This document shows positions 8,742 through 16,456 of a stretch of 64,000 bases of DNA, piece after piece. Source of the DNA: a bacterium (GTDB lineage Bacteria > Acidobacteriota > Thermoanaerobaculia > Multivoradales > J023); the NCBI GenBank assembly GCA_024226315.1, contig JAAELT010000295.1:58802-122801 (forward strand), given 5' to 3'. The notes beneath the pieces are model-generated. The model was given only the letters and a program-made list of their open reading frames with translations. It did no database searches and was not told the origin of the DNA. The stretch's first letter is position 1, and the number at the start of each line of letters is the position of its first letter. Made by a program: the position numbers and the translations under genes.

Positions 8742-9949
8742 ACGATTCCCCCGATCCAGTTCGCCAGCGGCAGGATCTCGCAAGGTCCCCCGGCCTCGGC
8801 CGGCGCCGCGTTCGGGCGGATGCGCACCAGCGCCGTGCCACAGCCGTAGGAGACGACGTCGTGGGAGCCCCGGGGCGGAAACGGCGTCGCCCGGATTTTG
8901 CCGCCGGAGAAGGTGACCTCGGCCGGCAGAAAGCGGTCGCGGCCCTTCGATCCCGGCAGCGGCGCGGCGAGAGTGGCCTCGAGCGCGCCGTGCCAGAGGT
9001 TTCCGGGCAGGCCCTGGAGTCGATCGAGAACCGGCTTGACGAACAGCCAGTAGGTCACCATCACCGACGCCGGGTTGCCGGGCAAACCGAACACCCAGCC
9101 GCCGGCGTGGCGCGCGGCCACCAGCGGCTTGCCAGGCTGGATCGCCACGCGGTCGAATAGCTGGTCGCAGCCGAGCTCTGCCAGCACGTCTTCCACCAGG
9201 TCGAACTCTCCCATCGACACGCCGCCGCAGAGCAGCAGGACGTCGGCGGCGAGACCCGCGGCGATTCGTTCCCGCAGATCATCGACGCGGTCGGCGGCAA
9301 TGCCGAGAGACCGGAATTCGAGCCCCGAGGCGTGGCCGGCGGCGAGCAGGAAAGCGGTATTCGAGTCGCGGAGCTGACCCGCGCCGGGCTCGCGTTCGGG
9401 CGGTACGAGCTCGTCGCCGGTGGTCATCACCGCAACGTCCGGGGCCGGGTGCGCCGGCACGGACGCATAGCCGTGGGATGCCAACAGCGAGATCGCTCCG
9501 GCGGTGAGCAGGGAACCGGGCGGCAGCAGCGGTGCGCCTCGGCGCACCACTTCGCCTCCACGCCGGATGTGGGCGCCGGCCCGCGGAGCGGCGTGGAGGA
9601 CGACCCGCTCGTCGCCGCCGTCGGTCACCTCGACCGGGATCACCCGATCGCCGCCGGGCGGCACCACCGCGCCGGTCATGATCTTGGCGGCGTCCCCGGG
9701 GGCCAGCTCGAGCTCGAGCGGAGCGCCGGCAGCCGCGGTGGCGACCACGGGAAGGGAATCACCCGCCGCGGCCTTGCCGTTCACCACGTAACCGTCCATT
9801 GCCGAGACGTCGGCCTGGGGCATGTCCACGGTGGCAGAGGCGGCCTCGGCCAGCACTCGCCCGGCCGCCTCCAGGCGCGGCGTCGGTCGCGGGGCCAGCG
9901 GTTGCAGATGGCGCTCGATCTCGTCCCAGGCGGCTTCCGGTGTCAGCAT
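8738..9949 (-). CDS. moeA: Molybdopterin molybdenumtransferase MoeA
   Basis: A 403-residue MoeA, which inserts molybdate into adenylylated molybdopterin in the last step of molybdenum cofactor synthesis. The evidence is 'MPQADVSAMDGYVV', 'KIMTGAVVPPGGDRVIPVE', 'VAVMTTGDELVPP', 'LLCGGVSMGEFDLV' and 'VFGLPGNPASVMVTY', all canonical and in order. The open frame extends much further upstream (to 10798), but that part is antisense to a DUF4388 gene; the ATG at 9949 gives the normal N-terminus. No other moa/mob gene or molybdoenzyme is nearby. It is divergent from the DUF4388 gene, with 66 bp for promoters. Confidence 0.93.
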   Translation of the reverse strand: MLTPEAAWDEIERHLQPLAPRPTPRLEAAGRVLAEAASATVDMPQADVSAMDGYVVNGKAAAGDSLPVVATAAAGAPLELELAPGDAAKIMTGAVVPPGGDRVIPVEVTDGGDERVVLHAAPRAGAHIRRGGEVVRRGAPLLPPGSLLTAGAISLLASHGYASVPAHPAPDVAVMTTGDELVPPEREPGAGQLRDSNTAFLLAAGHASGLEFRSLGIAADRVDDLRERIAAGLAADVLLLCGGVSMGEFDLVEDVLAELGCDQLFDRVAIQPGKPLVAARHAGGWVFGLPGNPASVMVTYWLFVKPVLDRLQGLPGNLWHGALEATLAAPLPGSKGRDRFLPAEVTFSGGKIRATPFPPRGSHDVVSYGCGTALVRIRPNAAPAEAGGPCEILPLANWIGGIV

Positions 9950-10015
9950 TTCAGGCTCCGGTGATATAGTCTCTGACTCCGCTTGTCGACCGACCAGGTT
10001 CTCTCGCGACCCCCC

Positions 10016-10783
10016 ATGGGAAAAACTTTTCAGTATCGGGAGACCCTGGAAGACACGGCGCTCTCCGAGATGTTCTCGACCATCTACCGGCATCGGGTGC
10101 CGGGGCTGATCGAGATCACGCGCGACGACGTCGTCAAGCGCATTTATATCAACGAAGGCAACGTGGTTCACGCCACCTCGACCGATCGCGCCGATCGTCT
10201 GGGAGCGCACCTCTACCGCGTCGGTAAGCTCAGCCGCAAGCAGCTGGTCGATACCATGCGGAACCGCGAGGAGTCGGGCAAGCGTCACGGACAGTTGCTG
10301 ATCGAAGACGGTTTGCTTTCCCCCGGTGAGCTGTACGATGCGATCCGTGGCCAGATGGAGTCGATCGTCTGGAGCGTCTTCTCCTGGCAGCGCGGCGAGG
10401 TGACGTTTCGCATCGGCGAGTTCAACGAGCCGATGATCAAGATCCACCTGCCGATGCGGCAGGTGATCGTGCGGGGCATCAAGCAAGTGCCCGACACCAA
10501 GTCCCTGGTCCAGCGACTGGGACGCAAGGGTACGATCTTCAGGCCGTCGTACACTACCGAGGACCTGATCGAAGTCGCTCTCGACGCGCAGGAGTATCAG
10601 CTGCTGTGCCTGGTGGACGGCAAGCGGCGGCTCTACGACACTTGCACCGACGGCCCTTTCAAGGTCTCGGAGAACGCGCGACTGCTCTATGCCTATCGGA
10701 TCCTCAACCTGATCGAAAAGGTCGAAGACGGTGGCAAGGGTACCGGCACGGTCATGATCCGCTACAAGACCGAGTCCGTTTGA
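10016..10783 (+). CDS. DUF4388 domain protein
   Basis: A 255-residue cytoplasmic protein with an N-terminal DUF4388 domain: 'LSEMFSTIYRHRVPGLIEI', 'KRIYINEGNVVHATS', 'DRLGAHLYRVGKLS', 'QLLIEDGLLSPGELYDAI', 'SWQRGEVTFRIGE'. DUF4388 is common in Myxococcota and Acidobacteriota signalling proteins and is thought to mediate regulatory protein contacts. The C-terminal ~100 residues are not recognised. A TTG at 9983 would add 11 residues; I prefer the ATG at 10016, where homology begins. An FmdB-like gene follows after 13 bp and is likely co-transcribed. Confidence 0.8.
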   Translation: MGKTFQYRETLEDTALSEMFSTIYRHRVPGLIEITRDDVVKRIYINEGNVVHATSTDRADRLGAHLYRVGKLSRKQLVDTMRNREESGKRHGQLLIEDGLLSPGELYDAIRGQMESIVWSVFSWQRGEVTFRIGEFNEPMIKIHLPMRQVIVRGIKQVPDTKSLVQRLGRKGTIFRPSYTTEDLIEVALDAQEYQLLCLVDGKRRLYDTCTDGPFKVSENARLLYAYRILNLIEKVEDGGKGTGTVMIRYKTESV

Positions 10784-10796
10784 AGGAGATCCCAAC

Positions 10797-11132
10797 ATGC
10801 CGATCTACGAGTACAAATGCCTGAGCTGCGACACCCAGTCGGAGGTCATGCAGCGTATCAGCGAGCCGCCGCTCGAGACCTGCGAGGATTGCGGCGGCGA
10901 GCTCAAGAAACTGATCTCCGCGCCCGCCTTCCAGTTCAAGGGCAGCGGCTGGTACGTCACCGACTATGCCGGCAAGGGCGGTGACAACGGCAAGGAAGGC
11001 AAGGACAAGGGGTCGAAGTCGAGCGAGTCGAAGACCAAGGAGTCGAAATCCGACTCCTCGGGCTCGTCGAGCAGCGACTCTTCCTCATCCAGCTCCTCCG
11101 GCTCCAGCAGCAAGTCGAAGTCGGCGGAGTAG
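10797..11132 (+). CDS. FmdB-family zinc ribbon with long Ser/Lys tail
   Basis: A 111-residue protein. The N-terminal ~60 residues are an FmdB zinc ribbon (MPIYEYKCLSCDTQSEVMQR, then CEDCGGELKKLISAPAFQFKG in two parts) with two CxxC pairs. The 'FQFKGSGWYVTDYA' segment is typical of full-length family members. The C-terminal ~45 residues are almost pure Ser, Lys, Glu and Gly (low complexity), a disordered charged tail. Strong SD (AAGGAGAT). Function unknown. Confidence 0.85.
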   Translation: MPIYEYKCLSCDTQSEVMQRISEPPLETCEDCGGELKKLISAPAFQFKGSGWYVTDYAGKGGDNGKEGKDKGSKSSESKTKESKSDSSGSSSSDSSSSSSSGSSSKSKSAE

Positions 11133-11156
11133 CAGGCCGTCTAACACAGTCCCGCC

Positions 11157-11618
11157 AGCATTCTCCGACACACGGTGGCCGTGACGCTTCGGCCGAAGAT
11201 CCTGGCCAGATCCGCCGTGGCCGGGATCTGCGAATCGACAATCCTGGCCAGATCCGTCATGGCCGGGTTCTGGAAATCGCAGATCCTGGCCAGAGCCACC
11301 GTGGCCGGGTTCTGGATATCGCAGATCCTGGCCAGAGCCACCGTGGCCGGGTTCTGGAAATCGCAGATCCTGGCCGCCTTCGCCGTGGCCGGGATCTGCC
11401 AAACCACGATCCTGGCCGCCCTCGCCGTGGCCGGGATCTGCGAAGTGACAATCCTGGCCGCCTTCGCCGTGGCCGGGATCTGCCAAGCCACGATCCTGGC
11501 CGCTCCTGCCATGGCCGGGACGGCAGGCTGCCGCTCCCCGGCCGCGCCCGCAATGGCCGTGAAGATGGCTCGACGTCTCCCGGCCACGTGCGCCGCGGCC
11601 GTGTGCCGCGTCGGTGGC
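11157..11618. repeat. 42-bp tandem repeat array 1 (about 11 units)
   Basis: A tandem array with an exact 42-bp period; well-conserved units start at 11199, 11241, 11283, 11325, 11367, 11409, 11451 and 11493, and diverged units extend to both sides. Each unit holds ATCCTGGCC, then GTGGCCGGG 18 bp later (an imperfect GGCCA/TGGCC inverted pair), then a variable stretch (ATCTGCGAA or TTCTGGAAA forms). Because 42 is divisible by 3, several frames stay open, but no promoter or ribosome site supports translation. A homologous array in opposite orientation lies at 37955-38230. It fills the gap before the CGNR gene. Confidence 0.9.
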
Positions 11619-11656
11619 GTCTTGCCGCGGGAACCCTCGTCCGATAGCTTTGGGTC

Positions 11657-12250
11657 ATGGAATCTCACGAGCGCAGGGCGATACGCTCCCGGCAGCGCAG
11701 GGCGACGCGGGCGACGGGGTTGAAAAAGGCGCCGGGGGACCTCGAAGTCGTCCGCGCCTTCGCCAGCACGGTGGCGCGCGGCCAGCGCGCCGACGAGCTG
11801 GCGAGCCCGGGACAGCTGGCGCGCTGGCTGGTGCGCCACGGGCTCCTCGACCCTGGCGTCGTCCTCGTCGAGGCACAGCGGCAGATCGCCCTCGACCTGC
11901 GCCGGGGCCTGCGCGCCCTGATCCTCGCCAACAGCGGCGTCGACCCCGACCCGCGGGCGCTCGAGCGCTTCGAGGAGGTGGCGGCCGGCGGCCGGCTGGG
12001 GCTGCGCTTCGAGGCCGGCGCCCCCGTGGGCCTCGGCCCCGCCTCGGCGTGCTTCGAGGACGGCCTGGGGACGATCGCCGCGATCGTCCTCATGGCGCGG
12101 CTCGACGGCCGGTGGCCGAGGCTGAAGCTCTGCCACGCGCCCGAGTGCGGCAACGCCTTCTTCGACGTCGGGCCGAACCTCACGGGCAAGTGGTGCACGA
12201 CCCGCTGCGGCGAGCGCTACCGGGCCGCCGCCCGCCGCCAGCGCCGCTGA
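11657..12250 (+). CDS. CGNR zinc-finger / ABATE domain protein
   Basis: A 197-residue protein ending in a CGNR zinc finger: 'LKLCHAPECGNAFFDV', then 'GKWCTTRCGERYRAAARR'. Four Cys residues are in C-x4-C...C-x3-C spacing, with the CGN motif. The upstream part (FASTVARGQRADELASPGQL..., then a helical core) fits the ABATE domain that precedes this finger in stress-linked, putative DNA-binding regulators. The start at 11657 is an ATG (MESHERRA). It lies just downstream of the repeat array and has no obvious operon partner. Confidence 0.82.
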   Translation: MESHERRAIRSRQRRATRATGLKKAPGDLEVVRAFASTVARGQRADELASPGQLARWLVRHGLLDPGVVLVEAQRQIALDLRRGLRALILANSGVDPDPRALERFEEVAAGGRLGLRFEAGAPVGLGPASACFEDGLGTIAAIVLMARLDGRWPRLKLCHAPECGNAFFDVGPNLTGKWCTTRCGERYRAAARRQRR

Positions 12251-12491
12251 GACCGCATCGCGGCACGTGCCCACCCGATCGGTCTTGCCCCGAGCTGCTA
12301 GACTCGGAGGTGAATGAGTGCGCACCCTTGCAACGAAGGAACCCGCGAGCGCGTGGAGACCGTGGAGTTAGTGGCCCAGGGTGGTCGGGAGAACCGAGGC
12401 AGGGTACCCGGCATCGCGACGGCTCGGCGGCCGAGCCGCCAGTGCCGCGAAGCGGCGGGTCGCTCCACGGATCGGGTGGCGCGAGAGGGAC

Positions 12492-12614
12492 ATGCAGGCG
12501 CGGGTCAAGTCTGCCGGCGGCAGGTGGGACCCGGACCGGCGCGTCTGGACCTTGCGGCGCCAGGTGGCCGAGGGACTGGATCTGCTGCATCGGGTCGTGG
12601 GTGGACATGGATAG
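12492..12614 (+). pseudogene. Fragment resembling 'VKxAGGRWDPxRRxW' mobile-element-associated proteins
   Basis: A 40-codon frame reads MQARVKSAGGRWDPDRRVWT then LRRQVAEGLDLLHRVVG. This resembles the C-terminal motif of short proteins often found beside mobile elements and integrases. It is open upstream to 12381, but that part looks non-homologous. I treat it as a remnant. The surrounding 12251-12831 stretch has no other supported gene; its end has the GGATAGAT repeats listed separately. Confidence 0.35.
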
Positions 12615-12706
12615 ATGTGGTAACTTGATGGATAGATCTGAGGAATCGCGGAAGTGGATAGATTTAGGCATGAGATGGATAGGTGTAGGCATCGATGCCT
12701 AGATGT
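12604..12706. repeat. Degenerate GGATAGAT repeats
   Basis: Four copies of an imperfect motif TGGATAGATxT(G/T)xGG spaced about 21-27 bp (near 12607, 12628, 12654 and 12674), then TAGGCATCGATGCCTA, a small palindrome. The block is AT-rich relative to the genome and marks the boundary where GC content falls. The function is unknown. Confidence 0.4.
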
Positions 12707-12831
12707 AGTAGGAATCGCGTGCCGCTTGATTAAAGGTTATCCAACCGGGCGTGATCATCGCCGCAAATGGCGATCCAGGGGCGACCACATGCGCATACCA
12801 CTAGTGCTGCCAAATTCAAGGTAGAACCAAG

Positions 12832-13428
12832 ATGGCGAGATTAATCTTTGGCATCCTGCTGATGTGCGGGGGCTTATCAGCAGTGACGATCGGTGGCTAC
12901 CTGGCGAAGGACGGTTGGGAGAGACTCAAAGAAAAGCAGGCAGCGCCCCAAGCCAATCGGGAAGATTCGTTCTTGATGGTGGTAACTCTGTTCGGCAGCT
13001 CTACTCCCATAAGCCACTTCTTCACAGATGTCTCCTTCATAAACCAGCACTCAAAGCCAGCTACGGTCAAAGACGTTCGATTGTTTCTTTGCGACTCGCC
13101 CGACCTCAAAGTGGATCCCATTGAGCATAAGGAATGTAGTATCATAAAGTGGCGGTCAAGTAAATCGATCACGGTTGGCGCAACTGGTTTTCACAACGAG
13201 AAGCTAATATTCGGAACGAGTAGGGAGCACCTGAAGGCTTCGCTTTTAGACTCGCCCATTCATCATCTTGGTATAGAGGTCAGCTACCTCGACGCAGAGG
13301 CGAAGTCGCACAGGAAGATGATTCCATGCGGAAGATTGAAAATTGTAGATGGGCTCGACGGCTATATCTACAACGGGAGCCTGCCGACTAGTAAGAATCA
13401 TCCGTCTCTAAAGATTGAGCTGTTGTGA
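12832..13428 (+). CDS. Hypothetical membrane-anchored protein
   Basis: 198 residues, no family recognised. The N-terminus has one transmembrane segment (LIFGILLMCGGLSAVTIGGY, residues 4-23) followed by a charged stretch and a soluble domain of about 140 residues with beta-rich character and three Cys (LFLCDSP, HKECSII, MIPCGRLK). The base composition is clearly lower in GC than neighbouring housekeeping genes and codon use is relaxed, suggesting recent acquisition. It shares the island with another anchored protein (13519) and two HNH nuclease genes. Confidence 0.6.
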   Translation: MARLIFGILLMCGGLSAVTIGGYLAKDGWERLKEKQAAPQANREDSFLMVVTLFGSSTPISHFFTDVSFINQHSKPATVKDVRLFLCDSPDLKVDPIEHKECSIIKWRSSKSITVGATGFHNEKLIFGTSREHLKASLLDSPIHHLGIEVSYLDAEAKSHRKMIPCGRLKIVDGLDGYIYNGSLPTSKNHPSLKIELL

Positions 13429-13518
13429 TCAGGATAACAACACATTCGAGATGGACGGCTCCGCCGCCTCCCAATTCTTCCGTTCGACACCAAATTTGAT
13501 TACTTAGGGGTTAACTAG

Positions 13519-14175
13519 ATGGATGGACGTGGTTGCTTTGCTATTCTGGGTGCTGTCGCAGCGGCCTTGACGATACTCGCCTTCTTGACCGGAAAGGAGT
13601 GGATCGGCGAGTACTTTTCAAGCGAACCGGTAGTCATCGACATAGCGCCAGCTCGGCCGGTTGAGCCTACGAAATCTCCTGCCTCCACTGCCGCTCCGAC
13701 TTCTCCCACAGTAAAGGAAGTTCGCGAGCCGGAGCCGCCGGCCGCCGCTACTGTTGATAATGGCAGATTTACGCTGCGCTGGGGAGAAGGTTACTCCTTC
13801 TCCTTGAAACGTGTCGTGAAAGGACAAACAGATGTTACCCTGCCAGGGCCAAACCTACTCAGAGGATATGCGTGGATGCCGCTCGGCGCCGTACCTCTAG
13901 ATAGCGTACGCACCCTTCCAGAACAGGCGCCGGCAGGTAGCTCCTCTGCATTGTCTCTCTTCGCCCCTCCCACCTTCCCACGGCAAGGAAAGTGGATTCA
14001 CGGGGGTCTACCGGCGGTGTATATTAACGTAGGTCATGTCTACGGCTTAAGGGTGGCAGAGAACGGTCCCTATGCTTTGCTCCAGATCCAAGAGTTCCAG
14101 CGCCCGGGCCTCGAGACCACGAGAATTGATATCACGTACCGACTTCAGCAGAACGGCGGCCTCAGGTTCCAATGA
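13519..14175 (+). CDS. Hypothetical membrane-anchored protein with Pro-rich linker
   Basis: 218 residues, no family recognised. One N-terminal transmembrane segment (CFAILGAVAAALTILAFLTG, residues 6-25), a Pro/Ala/Ser/Thr-rich linker (about residues 42-80), and a C-terminal globular domain rich in aromatic and Gly residues. The layout (anchor, linker, domain) resembles the preceding gene but the sequences are not alike. Low-GC relative to the genome, and therefore probably part of the same transferred block. Might expose a sensor or effector domain outside the membrane; this is inference only. Confidence 0.55.
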   Translation: MDGRGCFAILGAVAAALTILAFLTGKEWIGEYFSSEPVVIDIAPARPVEPTKSPASTAAPTSPTVKEVREPEPPAAATVDNGRFTLRWGEGYSFSLKRVVKGQTDVTLPGPNLLRGYAWMPLGAVPLDSVRTLPEQAPAGSSSALSLFAPPTFPRQGKWIHGGLPAVYINVGHVYGLRVAENGPYALLQIQEFQRPGLETTRIDITYRLQQNGGLRFQ

Positions 14176-14279
14176 AGAACATCTCGGCCGCGTCGAACAA
14201 AGAGCCGAAGCGGACCGCTTCGCGCCCGCTTGGCTCTGGCCGTTCTACACCTTGCGCCAAGGTTGAGAAGTAGAGAACG

Positions 14280-15077
14280 ATGACAGCCTACCTTTTTTCC
14301 TGGAATCCTAAGCTCTACCCTTGGGGAAGTCTCCAAGACGAACTGGAAACCTCGAGATCAGGCGGTCGTAACGAGCGTTGGAACATCGGTGAGACCAAAC
14401 GTATTCACCCGGGCGAGCCGTTCTTCCTTATCCGCCTTGGTAGTCCTCCAAAAGGTCTCGTAGGGTCCGGCTGGGTGGTTTCAGAGCCTTTCGAAGCAAG
14501 TCATTGGGACTTGGAGAAGGCAAGGGCCGGCCAGCAAGCGATATATGTAGACGTCGTATTCGAGTTCCTTAGAGAACAGCCATACATTAGCCTGGAAGCA
14601 CTGCAGCAGCCACCTCTCGATGCGATGCATTGGGCGACTCGGATCTCTGGTGTTCGGATACGGCCCGAAGTCCGCGGTGCTCTTGAAGAGCACTGGGCCG
14701 CTGCGGTAGGTTTAGGCCGTGCGGACTTTCCGCGAGAATCTCAGCCACCAGGCTTCAGCGAGGGAGGCGCCTCACGCTCGTCCTCACTACGCTATACTAG
14801 GAACATCGCAGCTAGAGAAGCATGCCTTGCCCACTATGGCACCAGCTGCGTGGTCTGCAAAATGTCGTTCGGCGAAAGCTATGGAGAGGTCGCGAGTTCC
14901 TATATCCACGTCCACCATCTGGCACCGATTTCGGAAGCGTCAACCGTGAGGAGCGTCGATCCTGAAAATGACCTTCGCCCGGTTTGCCCAAACTGCCACG
15001 CAGTTATCCACATGAGGGAGCCTCCATATACGATCGAGGAGCTGCGGCAAATGATGCAGGAGGCTCGCTTGAAATGA
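14280..15077 (+). CDS. HNH endonuclease with N-terminal EVE-like domain (type IV restriction-like)
   Basis: A 265-residue protein. The N-terminal ~145 residues resemble the EVE/PUA-like fold (YLFSWNPKLYPWG, 'RIHPGEPFFLIRLGSPPKGL', 'GSGWVVSEPF'), which reads modified bases. The C-terminal domain is a McrA-like HNH nuclease: C190-x2-C193, HVHHLAP at about 213, N and C236-x2-C239-H ('CPNCHAVIH'). The combination is typical of enzymes that cut modified foreign DNA. The catalytic HH and the Cys pairs for zinc are all present, so the nuclease should be active. The gene lies in the low-GC island, 84 bp before a second HNH gene. Confidence 0.75.
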   Translation: MTAYLFSWNPKLYPWGSLQDELETSRSGGRNERWNIGETKRIHPGEPFFLIRLGSPPKGLVGSGWVVSEPFEASHWDLEKARAGQQAIYVDVVFEFLREQPYISLEALQQPPLDAMHWATRISGVRIRPEVRGALEEHWAAAVGLGRADFPRESQPPGFSEGGASRSSSLRYTRNIAAREACLAHYGTSCVVCKMSFGESYGEVASSYIHVHHLAPISEASTVRSVDPENDLRPVCPNCHAVIHMREPPYTIEELRQMMQEARLK

Positions 15078-15161
15078 GTGTAGAACCACCCAAACGGACG
15101 GCTATGCCGCGCGCTCGGCGCAAGTCGATGAACGGACTGAGACCTACGAGGGATTGAGGAG

Positions 15162-16016
15162 ATGACGGCAGCTGCAGGACTTGTCTTGGTAGCGGACCCG
15201 GAATGGCTTGACTACCACGCCGAGCATTCTCAAGGAACCAATGTTGCGTTCTATAGGGGGGTTGGCGGCAGAGTTGCTTCACTCAACGAGGGCGGACCGT
15301 TGTTCTGCGCCCGAAAAGGAGAGGTTCCAAGAAGGGTCCATGCGTACGGTATGTTTTGCGGGAACGAAATAAGACGCCACGACGAAATATGGGCTAGGTT
15401 CAAGAGTCAGCTTGGCGCGGATTCGGAAGACCGATGGCGAAAGCTGGCTTCCGTGGTCCTGCAAAACAGTGAGAAGAAGGGCGGCAAGATCTGCGCGATT
15501 CGACTAGCTGGCTACAGGTCCCTACCCGCACCAATCGATCCTAAAGACGCTGGGATAGATATCAATTCTCAGATGCAGAAGGGCCATAATCTCACCAGGG
15601 CAGAGGTCGATGCTCTCCTCGGGACCATTTCGCCTGTTTTAGTTTATGGTCGAGAAGATCAGATCCCGACGCTAGCGCAGTTAGATGACGAGTTAGAGGC
15701 TGCGGTCAATGAGTCGTCTCAGGGTGACCCCGATGCCCGGCAGGAGAGGCTCCAGAGGGCGCCCACATTCCCTAAGAAGCTGACCGTAACTTCGGTTGCT
15801 TTCCGTAGGAATCCAGACGTGATTGCCGAGGTGCTGGAGCGAGCTAAAGGACGATGTGAGCTCTGCGAGCAGGATGCTCCCTTTTTGAGAGCAAGCGATG
15901 GCTCGCCTTACTTGGAAGTGCATCATAGACGTCCGCTCGGAGAAGGTGGCGAAGATACGGTTGAAAATGGTCAGGCTCTATGCCCTAACTGCCACCGGGA
16001 GGTGCACTATGGCTAG
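15162..16016 (+). CDS. HNH endonuclease with unassigned N-terminal domain
   Basis: A 284-residue protein ending in an HNH nuclease domain: C232-x2-C235 ('CELCEQDAPF'), 'YLEVHHRRPLGEGGEDTVEN' with the catalytic HH, and C274-x2-C277-H ('CPNCHREVHYG'). The N-terminal ~210 residues are not clearly recognised; they may be a modified-base reader as in the preceding gene. The two HNH proteins are different (only the nuclease motif is shared). Adjacent placement suggests a two-enzyme restriction or defence pair. Low-GC like its neighbour. Confidence 0.7.
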   Translation: MTAAAGLVLVADPEWLDYHAEHSQGTNVAFYRGVGGRVASLNEGGPLFCARKGEVPRRVHAYGMFCGNEIRRHDEIWARFKSQLGADSEDRWRKLASVVLQNSEKKGGKICAIRLAGYRSLPAPIDPKDAGIDINSQMQKGHNLTRAEVDALLGTISPVLVYGREDQIPTLAQLDDELEAAVNESSQGDPDARQERLQRAPTFPKKLTVTSVAFRRNPDVIAEVLERAKGRCELCEQDAPFLRASDGSPYLEVHHRRPLGEGGEDTVENGQALCPNCHREVHYG

Positions 16017-16190
16017 ATCAGTGGGGCGGAGTGGACGCTGATGCGGGTTCTAGCTACGCGCATATCAAGTGCATCGAAGGGTCTCGCAAGCTCGCCCTTC
16101 ATGCTTCTCGCTGGTGCGATTTCGGGAACAGGAAGCGACGAAAGAAAGTGATCTGCAGGCTGAGATCGCGGCCGCAGAGGCTTACGAAGG

Positions 16191-16397
16191 TTGCATGTGC
16201 CGGTTCTGTTCGAAGAGGAGGTGATCAAGCGTATCCTCACTGAAGCAGAGCGCGCGCTGCAAGCGTACGTCACGCCTGAAGGTCAGGTAGAGTTCGACTC
16301 GCTGGCGCACATCATGACGGGTATCCGAGCAACAGAAGGCGATGAGAGCATGACGTGCCGCGGCTCCGGCGGGATTCACCCACGGGCTCGGGGCTGA
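16191..16397 (+). pseudogene. Possible C-terminal remnant of a SAM-dependent methyltransferase
   Basis: The frame from a TTG at 16191 begins 'HVPVLFEEEVIKRILTEAER', continues 'ALQAYVTPEGQVEFDSLAHI' and then a short unrelated tail. This resembles the end of class I methyltransferases (helix with 'FED-E...ILxEAExAL..Y...DGxVxFxxxAHI'). No upstream Rossmann part is present in frame. It is probably a truncated gene left at the right edge of the island. Confidence 0.4.
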
Positions 16398-16456
16398 CGG
16401 GTTGGCGCCCTGTGCCGGCGCCGAAATTCCGGTCCCCCTGGCCAGGGTGTCGTTCT

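Noticed and set aside
8738..10798. 686-codon reading of moeA including the region antisense to DUF4388
   Set aside because: Only the part from the ATG at 9949 has MoeA homology; the upstream extension overlaps a convincing gene on the other strand.
11157..11618. Possible CRISPR array
   Set aside because: Units are contiguous and similar over their whole 42 bp; there are no unique spacers and no cas genes.
11175..11723. Plus-strand frame through array 1 giving a 14-residue repeat (ILARATVAGFWKSQ type)
   Set aside because: No ribosome site, the frame runs into the CGNR gene out of phase, and array 2 is interrupted by stops in the plus direction, so coding is not supported.
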